Notes: generated by a model not told the origin, from the letters alone. Counted from the first letter of the stretch, positions 22,956 to 35,201 are shown. The stretch: DNA of 64,000 nucleotides from Linepithema humile (GCF_040581485.1 NC_090130.1:17487656-17551655); one strand, 5' to 3'. Numbers and translations are program-made.

Positions 22956-25469
22956 CAAAATAAGAGACACGTATTCTTTTTTATGAGCTTTCTCGCACGT
23001 TTAGGGTTGAAACAACCCATACAAGCTAAAACGGTTCTTTTGGTTTTGACTGAATATCGTCAAAACTGTAAGAGATATAAAAAAATGTTTTGAATAAAAG
23101 TTGCATGGTCTTTTATGAGCTTTATAACCGCGTAACTCAATTTTTAAAAAATTTTATATTTTTGAATTTACTCCTACCCCTTTTTATTATTTTTACGAAT
23201 TTCAAAATTTTTGTTATAACAAAAGTTGTAGCATTTTTACACTGAATACAATCATATATGTAGTATAAAATAATATATATTTCGACCATTAAGAATACAG
23301 GCGGATATAGGATCGGAATTACAGAGTTCTCTCTAACATTCTCGCGTCGTGATGTATCGTTTCATCGCTCGAGGACGACTGACTGTCCTCGCGAAACCGT
23401 CGGAATTCGAAGCCAAACAGCACGAGACGAACGCATGTACGAAATACACAAATATTATCGCTGTAACGCTACCTTTGAATATTCGGAGCTGTGTCTTACA
23501 ATCGTGTCGCTGTATTCAACGTTATTTATTCCACATATATAATTTTATTATGTTTTGGAGTCGCATCTTTCAGAAATGAGCTATCAATGTCGCACTATAT
23601 GCGTCGCGCTGCGATATATGCATATACATATATGCATAACGCATCGTTTGTGCCGCGCTTGTGTAATCGATAAGACGAATAAAATTAAAAATAAAGATGA
23701 GCATGTTATGAAGCATTCGGAAAAATGTTCTGATCAAAGAACAAAATTTACTAAAGTTGTTGCCAAGGCATCTCCTTTATATTATACTTTTATAGTTATA
23801 CTAGAACAATACAAGCGCGCACTGCGCACGCGCACTTATTATTCTACCATCGACTGAAACAGTAGGTTGTATAGTATAGCTATGCGTAGTTGCCGATACG
23901 GATTGTATTGCAGATTCAATCTTTTTTGTTCCTTTATATGCCAATGTACGATCGGCATGAAGTTCTAATTGGAATCCGCTTTGATCACTGTTATAAATAT
24001 TTTCAACTCCATATTCTATTATTTGATATTTAACGTTCTCAATAAATGTGTTACATTTTTCTTCAAAATCGACGTTAGACATTATAAATGTTTTTCTTAT
24101 AAATTTTGTTATTTTACGAGATACAGTATTATGTATTATTTTAAATTTTTGTATCCATCGCAATAAAGCTTTGAATCCTGGTACATTTAAATTTTTTGTG
24201 CCTGAACAACCCATCGAGCTAAATCAGCGTCGTGAACAATAATTCTCTTTTCAAGAGCTGTATGAAAATTATTTAATGTATTCCAAAATTTGTTTTAATT
24301 TTTTGAATCTACTGCCACCTTGATTCACTTGAATTTCCCATCGTCGTAATTGATGTAATGAATATACTTTCCGAAATCTTCGTTTTACTCCTTCTAATGT
24401 TCTTGGCCTTGTTGTGCTCTTTTCCAAAATTTGACTGTATTTTTTTTATATTCATACGGAATACATTCATCTGTAATACATATAACTTTAGAATTTGCGT
24501 CAAATACCTCATCTTCTTCTTCTTCCTCTCCTAGTTCGAATTGCTCTGCTGTTGGAATATCGTTATTGTTTTTATAATCTAAAGATTCTTTTACTTCCAT
24601 TTTGTATCTCTCATCGCGCATTTCTTTCAGCATAGATTCTATTTTACGTGCCATTTCTTGTTCTTCAGATGTTATCGGACTTGTTGATAGATTAAGGGCT
24701 GAAAAAGTTACGTATACTAACATTATTACGTTAAATGGATTTAATTAAACCATTTTGAAAAATATAACAATTAAATACTTCTCCTTATTTGTGTACAAAA
24801 AAATAATACTTACTTTATAGTGAATTTGCTGTTTTTTTTTTATGCTGTTTTATGTATTGTTTTTCCGTAATCACTAACAAGCGCACAACTTTAAAACGTA
24901 ATATGCACTGACGGGATGTGACAACGCGCTGCGCTATAAATGCGCTCGAAATGCGACTATAAAATAGAGAGGATGCCTTGGCAACAACTTTAGTAAACTT
25001 TGTTCTTTGATCAGAACATTTTTCCGTATGTTTCATTACAATTTTTATTTCTAATTTTATTCATCTTATCGATTACACAAGCGCGGCACAAACGATGCGT
25101 TATGCATATAGTGCGACATTGACAGCTCATTTCTGAAAGATGCGATTTCGAAACATAATAAAATTATATATGTTTGTATTCAATGTAAAAAATGCTACAA
25201 CTTTTGTCATAACAAAAATTTTGAAATTCGTAAAAATAATAAGAAAGAGTAGGAGTAAATTAAGAAATATAAAATTTTTTAAAAATTGTGCTACGCGGTT
25301 ATAAAGCTCATAAAAGATCGTGCAACTTTTATTTGAAACATTTTTTGATATCTCTTACAGTTTTGACGATATTCAGTCAAAACCAAAAAAACCGTTTTAG
25401 CTTGTAGGGGTTGTTTCAACCCTAAACATGCGAGAAAGCACATAAAAAATTACGTGTCTCTTATTTTGA
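22956..25469 (-). mobile_element. pogo/Tigger-like DNA transposon with long inverted ends
   Basis: The left end reads caaaataagagacacgta and the right end is its reverse complement. The inverted similarity runs for several hundred base pairs, including ttgaaacaacc and the tacgcggttataaagctcat block. The left arm carries an extra stretch of about 245 bp (roughly 23275-23520) with no counterpart in the right arm. A degraded transposase lies on minus between the arms. The element starts 37 bp after the last FAS codon. Confidence 0.8.
23860..24723 (-). pseudogene. pogo/Tigger-family (DDE_1) transposase fragments
   Basis: Reading on minus, the first fragment has an acidic region (EEEEEDEVFD) and PYEYKKNTVKFWKRA. 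A frameshifted second part contains ALEKRIIVHDADLARWVVQAQ and then VPGFKALLRWIQKFK, IYNSDQSGFQLELHADRTLAYKG and HSYTIQPTVSVDG. The order matches DDE_1 transposases, with SDQSGF around the first catalytic Asp. The rest of the catalytic domain is missing and several stops interrupt the frame, so it is inactive. Confidence 0.8.
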
Positions 25470-26449
25470 GCTATTTTACAACATATTTAAAGCTTGTCAA
25501 AATCGGAGGGGGACACTTGAGTCTCTTTCCTTGTTAGTACTCTCTAAATTTTTTAGAGTGAAATCTAACTCCAAACGAGTGGATATTCACTTGAAGCGAT
25601 AGTAAAAATACTGCCACTCGTAAACAGTAAAACTTCACTTTTCATAAAAGTGTTGTTTAACTCTAACGTAGAGTAATGTATTACTCGTTGCGACGTAAAT
25701 TCACTCGATCAGAGAATGAAATCTTCTTTCTTGGTAAGGCGTTTGTTTTAACAGTTGAGATTGCACTCTTCATGTGAATGAAATATTCACTCGACACTGC
25801 ATAGAGTGAAAATATTTGCTCTATAAAATAAAGTACACATAATCACTCTACTTTGTATAGTGAAAAATTCACTTTGCAACAAAAAGAGGAAGAATTAACT
25901 TCGTATGAATGAAAAGTCACTCTAACTCGAGCGACACGACCAGTCATTCAATTTTTCGAGTGCGTTATTACTCTAAGAAATTGAGAGAGTAATTCTTATT
26001 TTTTTAATAAATGATGTTATTACTTTTTTACGTAATTATACGGATAAAAGATAATGACGCGAGTATAATTGATTATAACTTGACAAATATAATATATTCT
26101 TTCAAAAATAATATCTTTTTTCAGCTGGTTGAAGTTTGGAACGTTCCTGGAGCGATTTTTATAAGTTGACCGTTACGGAACTTTCTCCCATCACTGTATA
26201 AGATTACCGCTTTTTGATTACCTAACCTTTCTCGGATCGAAAACTCGAATCGAATTCTAGTGTCGTAGATCGGTGAACATTGAGATTAATGCAGGCAGTG
26301 AAGTGTGAATTTTGTGCTGTGATTCTCCTTTAAAAAACGGAAAAAGGCGCATAAGCGATAATATAAGGCGTCAGAAACTATTAAACTATTGACAGATAAT
26401 TATTAAAATCTAAAATTATTATATTATATGCAGGTCATCTTTCTATATA
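25470..26449. repeat. non-coding region rich in gagtgaa/ttcactc motifs
   Basis: From about 25550 to 25990 short motifs such as agagtgaaa, ttcactcg and cactctac recur in both orientations every 30-60 bp. The stretch after 25990 is anonymous AT-rich DNA. At 26158-26192 is a block (ttgaccgttacggaactttc) that recurs near 37000. Confidence 0.5.
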
Positions 26450-27652
26450 CAGGGTGATTCAAAATAACTTGATGTCCTTGCAATGCCATATTCTTGAGCG
26501 AATTCTGAGACGATTTTTTCTTTTACAAAATTTTGTCCGAAGCTTAGTTTTCGAGTTATAATTGAAAATAGGTAGCAACTTACGAGTTCGATACAACGGG
26601 CAGGCAGGGGCGCGCAATATATAATGAGACTGTCAAGTGTTTACTTGTAACGTCCCGTAAAATTTCTGAAAAATAAAATAATCAATTAGTTGTCAGTAGA
26701 GATATATCCTCAATTATTAAATTGCATGACCAAATATAATCTAGTAATTTAAGATTATAATATTTAAGGTGGATGTCCCGGAATAAATAAATTTAATTAT
26801 CTTTAAATAATAATGCTATCGTGAAACATAAGGTTTCATCAATAGATTATAAACGTTAAATTCTCAATTGCTAATTATCCAGTAAATTCAAAGCTATATA
26901 ATTTATTCTCGGATCTCTAACCTTACCTTATTCGTTTATTAAAATTTACTTTCCTTGTAATAAATACACTAAGGACAGAAATCTATAAATATATTCATAC
27001 ATTAATAATGAATCTAGTCGCTTTAGAGTCATATTTAAATTATAATACTATGACGGGAGAGTAAAGACTTAGTTATCGACTATGAAACATAAGCCGGTAA
27101 AACAGACCTATTGGAATACATTGAGGAAAATTATAAAATTCTAATAACAGATTTCTAGCCTTAATGTATAGGAAGCAATTCGAATCATCGACAAAATCTT
27201 ACACTGCAACCACCGTTATGTGTTCATATAAATTGTACAACGCAGGCAATTACAATTTACGATCTTCAACAATATTACAATTACTTGAAATTTAATTTTA
27301 ACGCGCTTAAAAATTAACGCAAAATTAATATTATTGGAGAAAGGTGATTGAACTAATCGGTTTAAACAATAAATATATATATATTCTAAAAAATTATTAT
27401 GAGATATAAAAATATAAAAATTAATAAATTACAAAATATATAAAATAATAATAAGCTAATATAAAAATAATAAAATTAATATAAAAATAGGAAAATATAT
27501 AAAATTATAATTATAAAAATTTCATAAAAGGGATAAATATATAAATAGCGAATATATATATATATATATATATATGCAAATAATAAATATATAACTAATA
27601 TAAAAATATAAAAGTAAATATAAAAAGGAATATATATATATATAACATAAAA

Positions 27653-27976
27653 TTAGAAAATGAAACGTGTTACTATCCTAATTAAATCGCGCACGCGCTC
27701 CCAAAAATTTGGCTGTACTGGCCCCTCGATCGGCTCTTCCTCCGGCTCGAGAAATGGCTCATCCGCCGGTTCGGTAAATTGCTCCTCTATTTCCCGAGCT
27801 AGGACCCTCAACGATTGCACCATTTGGTGCCCATCTTCTGCATCGATAGGCTCGGTGAACTGCAAAATCACGCGAGCACTGTCCCTCAGATCAATGAAGG
27901 TCCCATAGAGAAGGATCCTTCGAGAGTTCCCTTCTCCGACAGACACTACAGAAATTAATTCCATCTGATGTTCCAT
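27653..27976 (-). CDS. hypothetical acidic, proline-rich protein or exon
   Basis: I do not recognise this protein. From MEHQMELISVVSVGEG it encodes 107 residues ending FWERVRDLIRIVTRFIF. The middle is rich in E and P (FTEPADEPFLEPEEEP). An AG acceptor at 27988-27989 suggests it could instead be the last exon of a spliced transcript coming from higher coordinates. It lies inside the 5.6-kb TG...CA element on the strand opposite to the 256-codon frame. GC content is higher than in its surroundings, which favours real coding sequence, past or present. Confidence 0.4.
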   Translation of the reverse strand: MEHQMELISVVSVGEGNSRRILLYGTFIDLRDSARVILQFTEPIDAEDGHQMVQSLRVLAREIEEQFTEPADEPFLEPEEEPIEGPVQPNFWERVRDLIRIVTRFIF

Positions 27977-28716
27977 GGCCTTGATATCTGAAAACAATCA
28001 AAAACGAATTAGTAATGCCTCTAGATTGAATTTACCTGAAAATAAAACAAATTATTAAATTTTACAAAAACTCAAAAATTTTAAAATTTAAATTTTTCAA
28101 AATTTTTTATTGCCAGAATAATCTCACAACTAAAGCGAACTTTACGGACCGAACTCAAAATAGTTATCTCTAAACGTTTCCGATTTATAGCAAACTCAAA
28201 ATTTTTAGTACAACTCTATAATTCGAATATTCAAGCTGGATTAAGGTTATTAGTGTTTATAATACATCGCTACGACGTCCCGTTCGCGAGATATCGACAT
28301 TTTTGAAAAACCACTATGCGTTAAAATAATCTATAAAAAATAACAATAATAATGGTAAAAGTCAAAATTTTCAATAACTTACCGTTTTCTGGAAAACTAC
28401 AAAAGAAAATTGATATTTCTTGACACTTTTTCTCTGCATGCACGCAAGCAACAAGTGACTTACCTAGCCGCCCTCTGGCAGCGAGGTACAGCTACCTTAA
28501 AACCGGTCGACAAGTGTCCGCTAAGAAATAATGTAATTTAATATTTTAACCCTAATAAACCGTATAAATTTGCTGAAATAAATTAATAATTAATTAATTC
28601 TAAATTAATAAACTAGTAAAACTTTTAAAATAATTGAATAACAAACGAGAAATAAGCGATTACACTAGTTTAAAATAATACTTGCTCAGACTGTACCTGT
28701 GAATGCAAGCACAAGA

Positions 28717-29330
28717 GCTGAACATTTGAATTATTGAATAAAAGATTTACTAGAACAGTTGGATTAAAAATAATATCTTGTCAATGAACTGTATATTAAT
28801 TAGTTATTGAAACCAAGAAAGAATGTTTAAATTAATTATTTTAAATTTAAAATAAACACCTTTTTGGTATGAGAATAATAATAAATAATACTTTAATTTT
28901 TATAAATAAATTATAGTATGTAAATTCGCGACGCCGATCTGATATATATACGCCGAATCAATCCTGAGCGTCCTACGACGAGTATAAAGAAATATAAAAA
29001 TAATTTCACTCTTATATGTAAGCCCATCTGAACACTTAAAATGTTGAATAGAAAATTTATTAAAACAATTGAATTAAAAGTAATATTTTGTCGACAAACT
29101 ATATCAGGACTAGTTATTGAAATTAAGAAAAAATATTTAAATTAATTATTTTAAAAATAAAATAAACACCTTTTTGGTATAAAAATAACAATAAACAATA
29201 TTTTGATTTTTGTAAAAGGACTATAATATGTAAATTCACGACGCCGATTTAATAGAATCAATCCCGAACGTCCTACGATAAGTATAACGGAATCTAAAAT
29301 TATTTTCGCACTTATATCTATAAATCCATA
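28717..29330. repeat. tandem duplication, period 311 bp
   Basis: 28717-29027 and 29028-29330 share long blocks: taaataaacacctttttggtat-like sequence, gtaaattcgcgacgccgat and gtcctacgacgagtata, at roughly 80-85% identity by eye. They are two old copies of one unit within the 5.6-kb element. Confidence 0.8.
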
Positions 29331-30476
29331 TTTCACACAAAATCGCGAATAACTCAAAAGTGAATTTAACTACAGACTTCAAACTTTGAGAACCACTTTT
29401 AAATACGGGATCACCCAATATTCTTCAATAATATCTTACTAATTAACTCTAATTAAAAACTTGACTAATTAAAGCTGTAGTATAACTTTATAGTACTACC
29501 TTAAAAGTGCAACTCTATGAAAGAGCCTGTATGAAGGCCCAATTTGAATTCCCTTCGTCAGAAGACGTAAAATGAAAGTTGCCTACGTGAAAAGATTCGA
29601 CCTAAGTGCTAACACTTAACCTGTAGCCCTCGAAACAAAATCGCCTTTTTCACATATGCTATATATATCTATACATGTCTCTCTATAGACCCCTTCACAG
29701 CTAACTTTAAACGACCAACTGACTTGAAATACTTAACCAACGAGTGAAGGCGAATAAGATAAGAATATTTTTATGAAATTATTAAAAATAATTATTTATT
29801 GTTATATATATATATTATAGAGCATAAGATAGGATAAGGAAATTAATATATATTATTACTTAGAACTATATATCTTTTTATTCTTAATTAAGATACACTG
29901 TCGATGCTTCCGAATTATTAGTATAAATATAAATTTCTCGCATATAATAAATAATTATTGTACACACTTACAGCTATATATTTTGTAGTGTTGCGCTTTG
30001 TTGTATGCGATGAAATTCCGTTAAAATAAGTTAAATATTAACAATTTATAAACAATAATTAATTTTAAGTGCGGAATACGGAATTTTTCCAAGATCAAAC
30101 TTATATGTCGTTGTGAATCTGAAAATGAGCAATGTTAATATCCAAACAAGATGATGTTAAAGTGTTAATAACTGTTTGTAAATAAGGAAATACGATATAA
30201 ATTATTTCGTATCGGAACATAAAATAGATCATCGAACACATCGACGTCCGCTAATACGATGACTCATGAACACCTGCAAGATAAAACATCCGAGATGCGA
30301 CGAAAGAAATTGAAGGTCCAGCGACGTTCTACGAAATCACGCATATAGTTCAACACAGAGAAGGGTTGACTGATGCAACTCGCCGACAAAGGAATATCAT
30401 CGCCGATCACATATCGAACTGCGAAGAACAAAGATCAACCTTGACACGCGCCTCACGTCTTCTTTAGTCCCGCCTA

Positions 30477-30500
30477 TTTTGCCTATAAAAAGGGTACCCG
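30477..30500 (+). promoter_or_regulatory. TATA box of the 5.6-kb element
   Basis: The sequence tgcctataaaaagggtacc is a strong TATA box on plus, about 700 bp before the 256-codon frame. A similar box (gggtataaaaaccc) occurs in the neighbouring 1.7-kb solo LTR. LTR U3/R promoter function is inferred. Confidence 0.5.
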
Positions 30501-31202
30501 ATGGAAAAGGAAGTAGTATGGAAAAGGCAGCAGTATGGAAAAAATCAGCAGTGCAGCAGTACGAAAGAATCAGCAGTGTCGGGAAGCCATATTCAACGAA
30601 TAAGAACTTAGAAAAAACTCGAGCAGCACGATCTAAGGACTTAGAATTTTTACGAAGCACTACATAAGAACATAGAATTTCGCGAGCAATGCGAAATAGA
30701 ACTTAGAAAAATAACGCAAGAAGTGCATAAAGAAGAAATCAAGGAACCATACTCAAGCTGAACATTAAAATTTAATCGACATACTGCCACTACAACTATA
30801 TCAACCAATCGCTACTTCAAAGTTTAACATAAAATTTATGGAACTCGAAATTATTTATGGGAATTTGGCAAGGAAGAATTATACCATCTACCAGTCAACA
30901 ACTTACAAGGCCGCTACGGAAATTCGAGAATACAGGGAACTCAACAGAAGACACATCAGAACGGGAACCTCTCCTTTCAGCCGACGGATCATCATCATCA
31001 GGAAGCAGCTACGAGTCAGTCAACGACTGATCAACAGGAACATCGTACTCTAAGAAACCGAGCGAACACAGCGGAATCAAAACAAAAATCTCGAGTAAGA
31101 TCAACGCCACGGAATTGAGAACCAAGTAAGTTACTTTCATAATTGTCTGTTAACCAAGTGATACACTATTTTCTTCCGTTTGACATATTAACGCGCTACT
31201 AA

Positions 31203-31973
31203 ATGACAAAGACTATCGACACAATTAGACGCCATAAGAAACGGAAAACTTATAAATTGCAAAGATCTAAGCTCCGCGTAGCAAAGAAACATCGGAAATC
31301 GAGTCAACTTTCACAGAAGCAATTAATAGCTTTCGAAGCATTAATTTCAGAATTGATAGATATTCCCATTCAAGCAAACGCATATGACATTTTACGGGAC
31401 ATCGAAGACAGAGATAGGAAAGAACAAATAATTAAATCGGAACATCATAATATTATCAAATCGGAAATAATTATAAATTCTACAACCGAACAGATAACTC
31501 TTGAAGATAATATAGCTGAAATAGATTTCTATACTGAACTAAAACTTGATTCTACAACGCCAGCATTTATAAATTACGACGACCTGATCACTTACGTACA
31601 ACATACAAGTCAGATTAAAATCGATCCATTAGAATCCGAATTACAAGAAGCCCTTCTCACACTGACGACTCCACAATTAATAACTATTGATGATATAATA
31701 GAAGAATTACACATCGATAATCAAACGACAGACCGGGTAATTGATGGAAATTACAATACTTTAATCGCGAATAAAGGAAACTCAACTATCAACATACAAC
31801 CGACGTGTAGTACCTCCGCCGACGCTAGCCCTTATAATTCGATCGCAGGTGTAGCAGGAAAATCATTCACCGACAGTTTACCGACGGATAACGTACCTAC
31901 AAACAACGATTTTGATACTCTAGCAGCGGACAGGGAAGTGGAATATTATATGAGTAAATTACAACTCTATTAA
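31203..31973 (+). CDS. hypothetical protein, 256 aa, basic N-terminus
   Basis: I do not recognise a family. Residues about 9-33 are strongly basic (RRHKKRKTYKLQRSKLR, then KKHRK), like a nuclear-localisation or nucleic-acid-binding segment. The rest is acidic and polar with many T, I and D residues (TPQLITIDDIIEELHID) and an S/T/N-rich tail. The frame is intact, with ATG at 31203 and TAA at 31971. A possible donor (caagtaagt) lies about 70 bp upstream, so the transcript may be spliced. It sits downstream of the TATA box near 30482 within the 5.6-kb element and may be that element's own protein. A Gag-like or regulatory role is possible but unsupported. Confidence 0.5.
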   Translation: MTKTIDTIRRHKKRKTYKLQRSKLRVAKKHRKSSQLSQKQLIAFEALISELIDIPIQANAYDILRDIEDRDRKEQIIKSEHHNIIKSEIIINSTTEQITLEDNIAEIDFYTELKLDSTTPAFINYDDLITYVQHTSQIKIDPLESELQEALLTLTTPQLITIDDIIEELHIDNQTTDRVIDGNYNTLIANKGNSTINIQPTCSTSADASPYNSIAGVAGKSFTDSLPTDNVPTNNDFDTLAADREVEYYMSKLQLY

Positions 31974-32597
31974 TTTTATTTTGTTTATTGATACAATAAC
32001 CGTCCCCGTTCTCGCACTCACGGACCGCCTCTACCTTCTTAAGCTCTCGAGTCCCGAGGTATTGCCGGCCCAGCAGGTAGCCTCAAAAATTGAGAGCACC
32101 CTTATTCTGCGTGACTGAGGTACACTCAGATAAGAAGAACCTAACGGAGTCCGCCGAGGCACGACATCCGTGTAGGAAGTAACGGTCGAGCATCGAGGTG
32201 CATCGCCATCTGCAACATACAAAACAATAGATACATTAAAAATAAAATTGGTGGCAGCGGCATACTATCGCGAGACGTTACATACTGTCGTCTCATGACG
32301 CATTGCACCGTCCCTGCCTGTCCGTTGTATCGGACTCGTAAGTAGCAAATTATTTTCAATTATAACTCGAAAACTAAGCTTCGGACAAAATTTTGTAAAA
32401 GAAAAAATCGTCTCAGAATTCGCTCAAGAATATGGCATTGCAAGGACATCAGGTTATTTTGAATCACCCTGTATATCATAAATAAGGTTATGTTTGAGAG
32501 ATGTTGGCTAGTAGAACACCACTACTACAATTTTTATTTATATATTTTATATTAATTTTTGTGCTATATATATATTTATAGCACAATTATATATATA

Positions 32598-33058
32598 CAG
32601 GGTGTCTGGCAATAATCGCCCCACCGGTCATATACAGGTAGAGGAGGTCAAATCGAGTAGAAAAGTTCTTTACCATTTTTTAATTTTCATAATAAGTACT
32701 GAGTAATTAACGAAAAAAGATCGGCGAATCCGCGCGAGTAAAGCGCGCGCGGTGAGAAGGACGTCCCACTGCTACGCGATCACTAGGACACAAGGATCTA
32801 GCGTTACGCGCCGCTCGTATGTTGCCATTGTCATTTGTAGAGCGCTCCTCCCAACGCTTCATCGCGCGCCTAGTGATCGCATAGCAGTGGGATGTCCTTC
32901 TCGCTGCGCGCGCTTTACTTGCACGGATTCACCAATCTTTTTTCGTTAATTACTTAGTACATATTACAAAAATCAAAAAATGGTAAAGGACTTTTCTACT
33001 CGATTTGACCTCCTCTACCTGTATATGACCGGTGGGGCAATTATTGCCAGACACCCTG
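32598..33058. mobile_element. 461-bp palindromic MITE (cagggtgtctggcaat)
   Basis: The arms are inverted copies for over 180 bp (cagggtgtctggcaataat, gtagaggaggtcaaatcgag, then tagcagtgggac). The ends are flanked by tata on both sides. No open frame of note. Confidence 0.9.
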
Positions 33059-33399
33059 TATATATATAATTTCTACAAATAAGTTAGTTTTACGTATGTA
33101 ATACTACGTATATGTATAGTATAGTGAAAATAGGATTCAACATTATTGTTTTAAATTATATTACAGGAGGAGTTTGCTTATTTACAGTAAAAAAAAGACT
33201 ATAGATACTAATATTTAAGTCATCATTAATTATTGCGTAAACAAGGTAACATAATACTCTTAACTTATGGCATAAACAAGGTAACATAATACATGCATCT
33301 TTAAGAATAACTAGTTCTTTGAAAAATGACAAGAATTATGTATATGTAGGAAATATAAATGTTTGTTTTGTTAATAAATTTAATAAATGTATAATACTT
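33059..33399. other. AT-rich spacer
   Basis: No gene was seen. A 22-bp direct repeat (ataaacaaggtaacataatac and a near copy) occurs at about 33236 and 33272. Confidence 0.5.
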
Positions 33400-33497
33400 T
33401 TCAAGAGTTATGAGGCTTGAAGATTACAGCATTTTGACATAAAATACAAAATATCTTGTAAAACATTTAATTTTCAGGAATCTTACCTTAATACTTT

Positions 33498-35201
33498 TGT
33501 TACGTCCTGATCAGACTTCACGATTCTTTTCTTTTTATTAAATACCAGACCTAGTAAACACGAGACCAACAAAAACTCTTAAAGAATATTATAACGCCAG
33601 AGCTGTTTTTCTCACGAGACACCATGAGCTCGAACTTTCTCACAGAGAAAAATAGCAAGGGGGATAGATATTTGAAAATACTTTGGTCGGTCAGCGTGCC
33701 TATCGTCGTCAGAAAAATCATAAAAGTCAAAACTCGCGGTAACCGGAGTCCTTAGTCGACTCCAGATGTTTAAAGTAAGAAATAAAAACTGGCACCAGCT
33801 AGCCATATATTTGGATTCCGCCTACGGGAACCCTAGTAGATAGGGTTTTACCGAGTGACGATCGGGCAATGACCACAGTCGCACGCCTAGAAGGCATGAC
33901 ACCTGATACGGTGCACGTGTTCAGTAGGTCTGGGAAACCGAGATGCATTAATCGCACTCTCCACGCGACTCCAGGGCCACGCGACAGTCGTAAACTGTCA
34001 AATTTATTAGATCAGTGACCCAAGGCCTCGCGAACTCATATACCGATTCTCAACCCTCAATCCGGAAGCCGGGAATCGGGGCAAGCACCTCTATAGACCA
34101 CCCTTCGTTCCGTCGTACGGTCTAAAGACTACGCCCACCTAGATCTTAAGACACTGCGATGCACCCCACCTATACTAATTAACACCAACCGGGTTACGCC
34201 ACCTCAAAAACCTACCCCCATCGCATATGGACCCGAAACGACGCTATTCCTTATTCGTTAGGGCCCCTTTCTTCCTACCCCCATTCCAAGTAACTTAATT
34301 ACCTAAACCTAATCCTATTAGCTAAAAATGACGCCACCCTCCCCCACATTAAAAATCTTCTCACAAGACTAATTCCTATTCGATCCCCGCTTCAAAAACC
34401 TAAGATTTTCCAAATGGATCCACCCCAAGAAAAGGGTATAAAAACCCGTGTTTTGGTGACTCCAACGGCAATTATACACAATTAGTCACTCAGTTCATCA
34501 GGCGAGTTTGCCAAGTGGTTCGGGCCGCGAAATAAAAAAGTCGATACTTTGTCGCGACCAAGTGGTGCATCTCAACCAGAGGGTCCATCACTCTGACGAC
34601 ACCATCCCGCAGCAGGGTGCCCACGCTTTTACAAAAGATCCGACGCCTACACACCATCCCTCAACGGGGCGCCTGTTCAGAACCACCGAACATATTCAAC
34701 CCGATCCGAAACTATCCTGCAACGAGTAAGTCAGTTCATTCCTCTTTATTTTATTATTTCTTCTGTCCTCCCTCCGGAAAAATTAAACACTCACACACAC
34801 ACACACACTATTGTAAAGAATACACAAATAAAATTATTAACACATGCGATCAAGAATTAAGTTTTTGTATCCTAATTATAAATTCAATCAAATTAAAATG
34901 TTGTCTTTAATAAATTAAACTTTTGTCCTTTTTCATTTAACCACACCCTCCTCGTTCGTCACCCCCTCACACCTTCCCTCTCAAATTGCGCACAAAGGTT
35001 CCGCCCCGAGTAATAAAGATTCAATTCCTTGACCCAAAAAGGGAACCACGAGCGGATGACTTGTTGACGGAGTAAAAACGACTCTTCCAGTCGCTGACCC
35101 GTCGCAAGTCCTAAACGTGCCGCTCGGCTCGTGCGGTCAGGCCCGTTTACGTCGATCGCCGAGCCCAACGAAAAAAATTCTACATCTATCAGGACGTAAC
35201 A
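33498..35201 (+). mobile_element. solo LTR, 1,704 bp
   Basis: The ends are TGTTACGTCCTGAT and ATCAGGACGTAACA (14-bp inverted). The 4-bp target duplication cttt is at 33494-33497 and 35202-35205; joining the flanks restores aatacttttatgc as seen in the intact relative. It carries a TATA box (34436-34447), a tcagtt initiator-like site about 45 bp downstream, a CA microsatellite near 34795 and aataaa signals near 34826 and 34907. A 4-bp duplication fits gypsy-type integrases. Confidence 0.88.
34430..34500 (+). promoter_or_regulatory. LTR core promoter
   Basis: aaagggtataaaaacccg supplies a TATA box, and a cactcagttcatc sequence lies downstream at a distance suitable for an initiator. It lies in the middle of the solo LTR, as expected for a U3/R boundary. 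Confidence 0.55.

Larger units (their letters stand above)
26646..32282. mobile_element. 5.6-kb TG...CA element with 4-bp target duplication (LTR-type, class uncertain)
   Basis: The element begins TGTAACGTC and ends GACGTTACA, a 9-bp inverted terminus of LTR style. It is flanked by tact at 26642-26645 and 32283-32286. I found no direct terminal repeats within it, so it may be one very long solo LTR or a deleted element. Contents: a 311-bp tandem duplication, a TATA box at about 30482, one plus open frame of 256 codons, and one minus open frame near 27.7 kb. The sequence tggtggcagcgg near 32250 resembles a primer-binding site but lies at the wrong end for a plus-strand element. The termini resemble those of the 1.7-kb solo LTR at 33498. 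Confidence 0.65.
26450..32471. mobile_element. cagggtgattc MITE split by a 5.6-kb insertion
   Basis: 26450-26645 and 32287-32471 are inverted copies of one another (cagggtgattcaaaataact..., then ggacaaaattttgtaaaag and ttttcgagttataattgaaa). Without the inserted element they form a palindromic MITE of about 385 bp with tata on both sides. Confidence 0.85.

Noticed and set aside
32245..32262. tggtggcagcgg as a primer-binding site
   Set aside because: It lies near the right end of the 5.6-kb element with no LTR end before it on plus, so it cannot serve as one in the orientation suggested by the TATA box. Kept only as a note.
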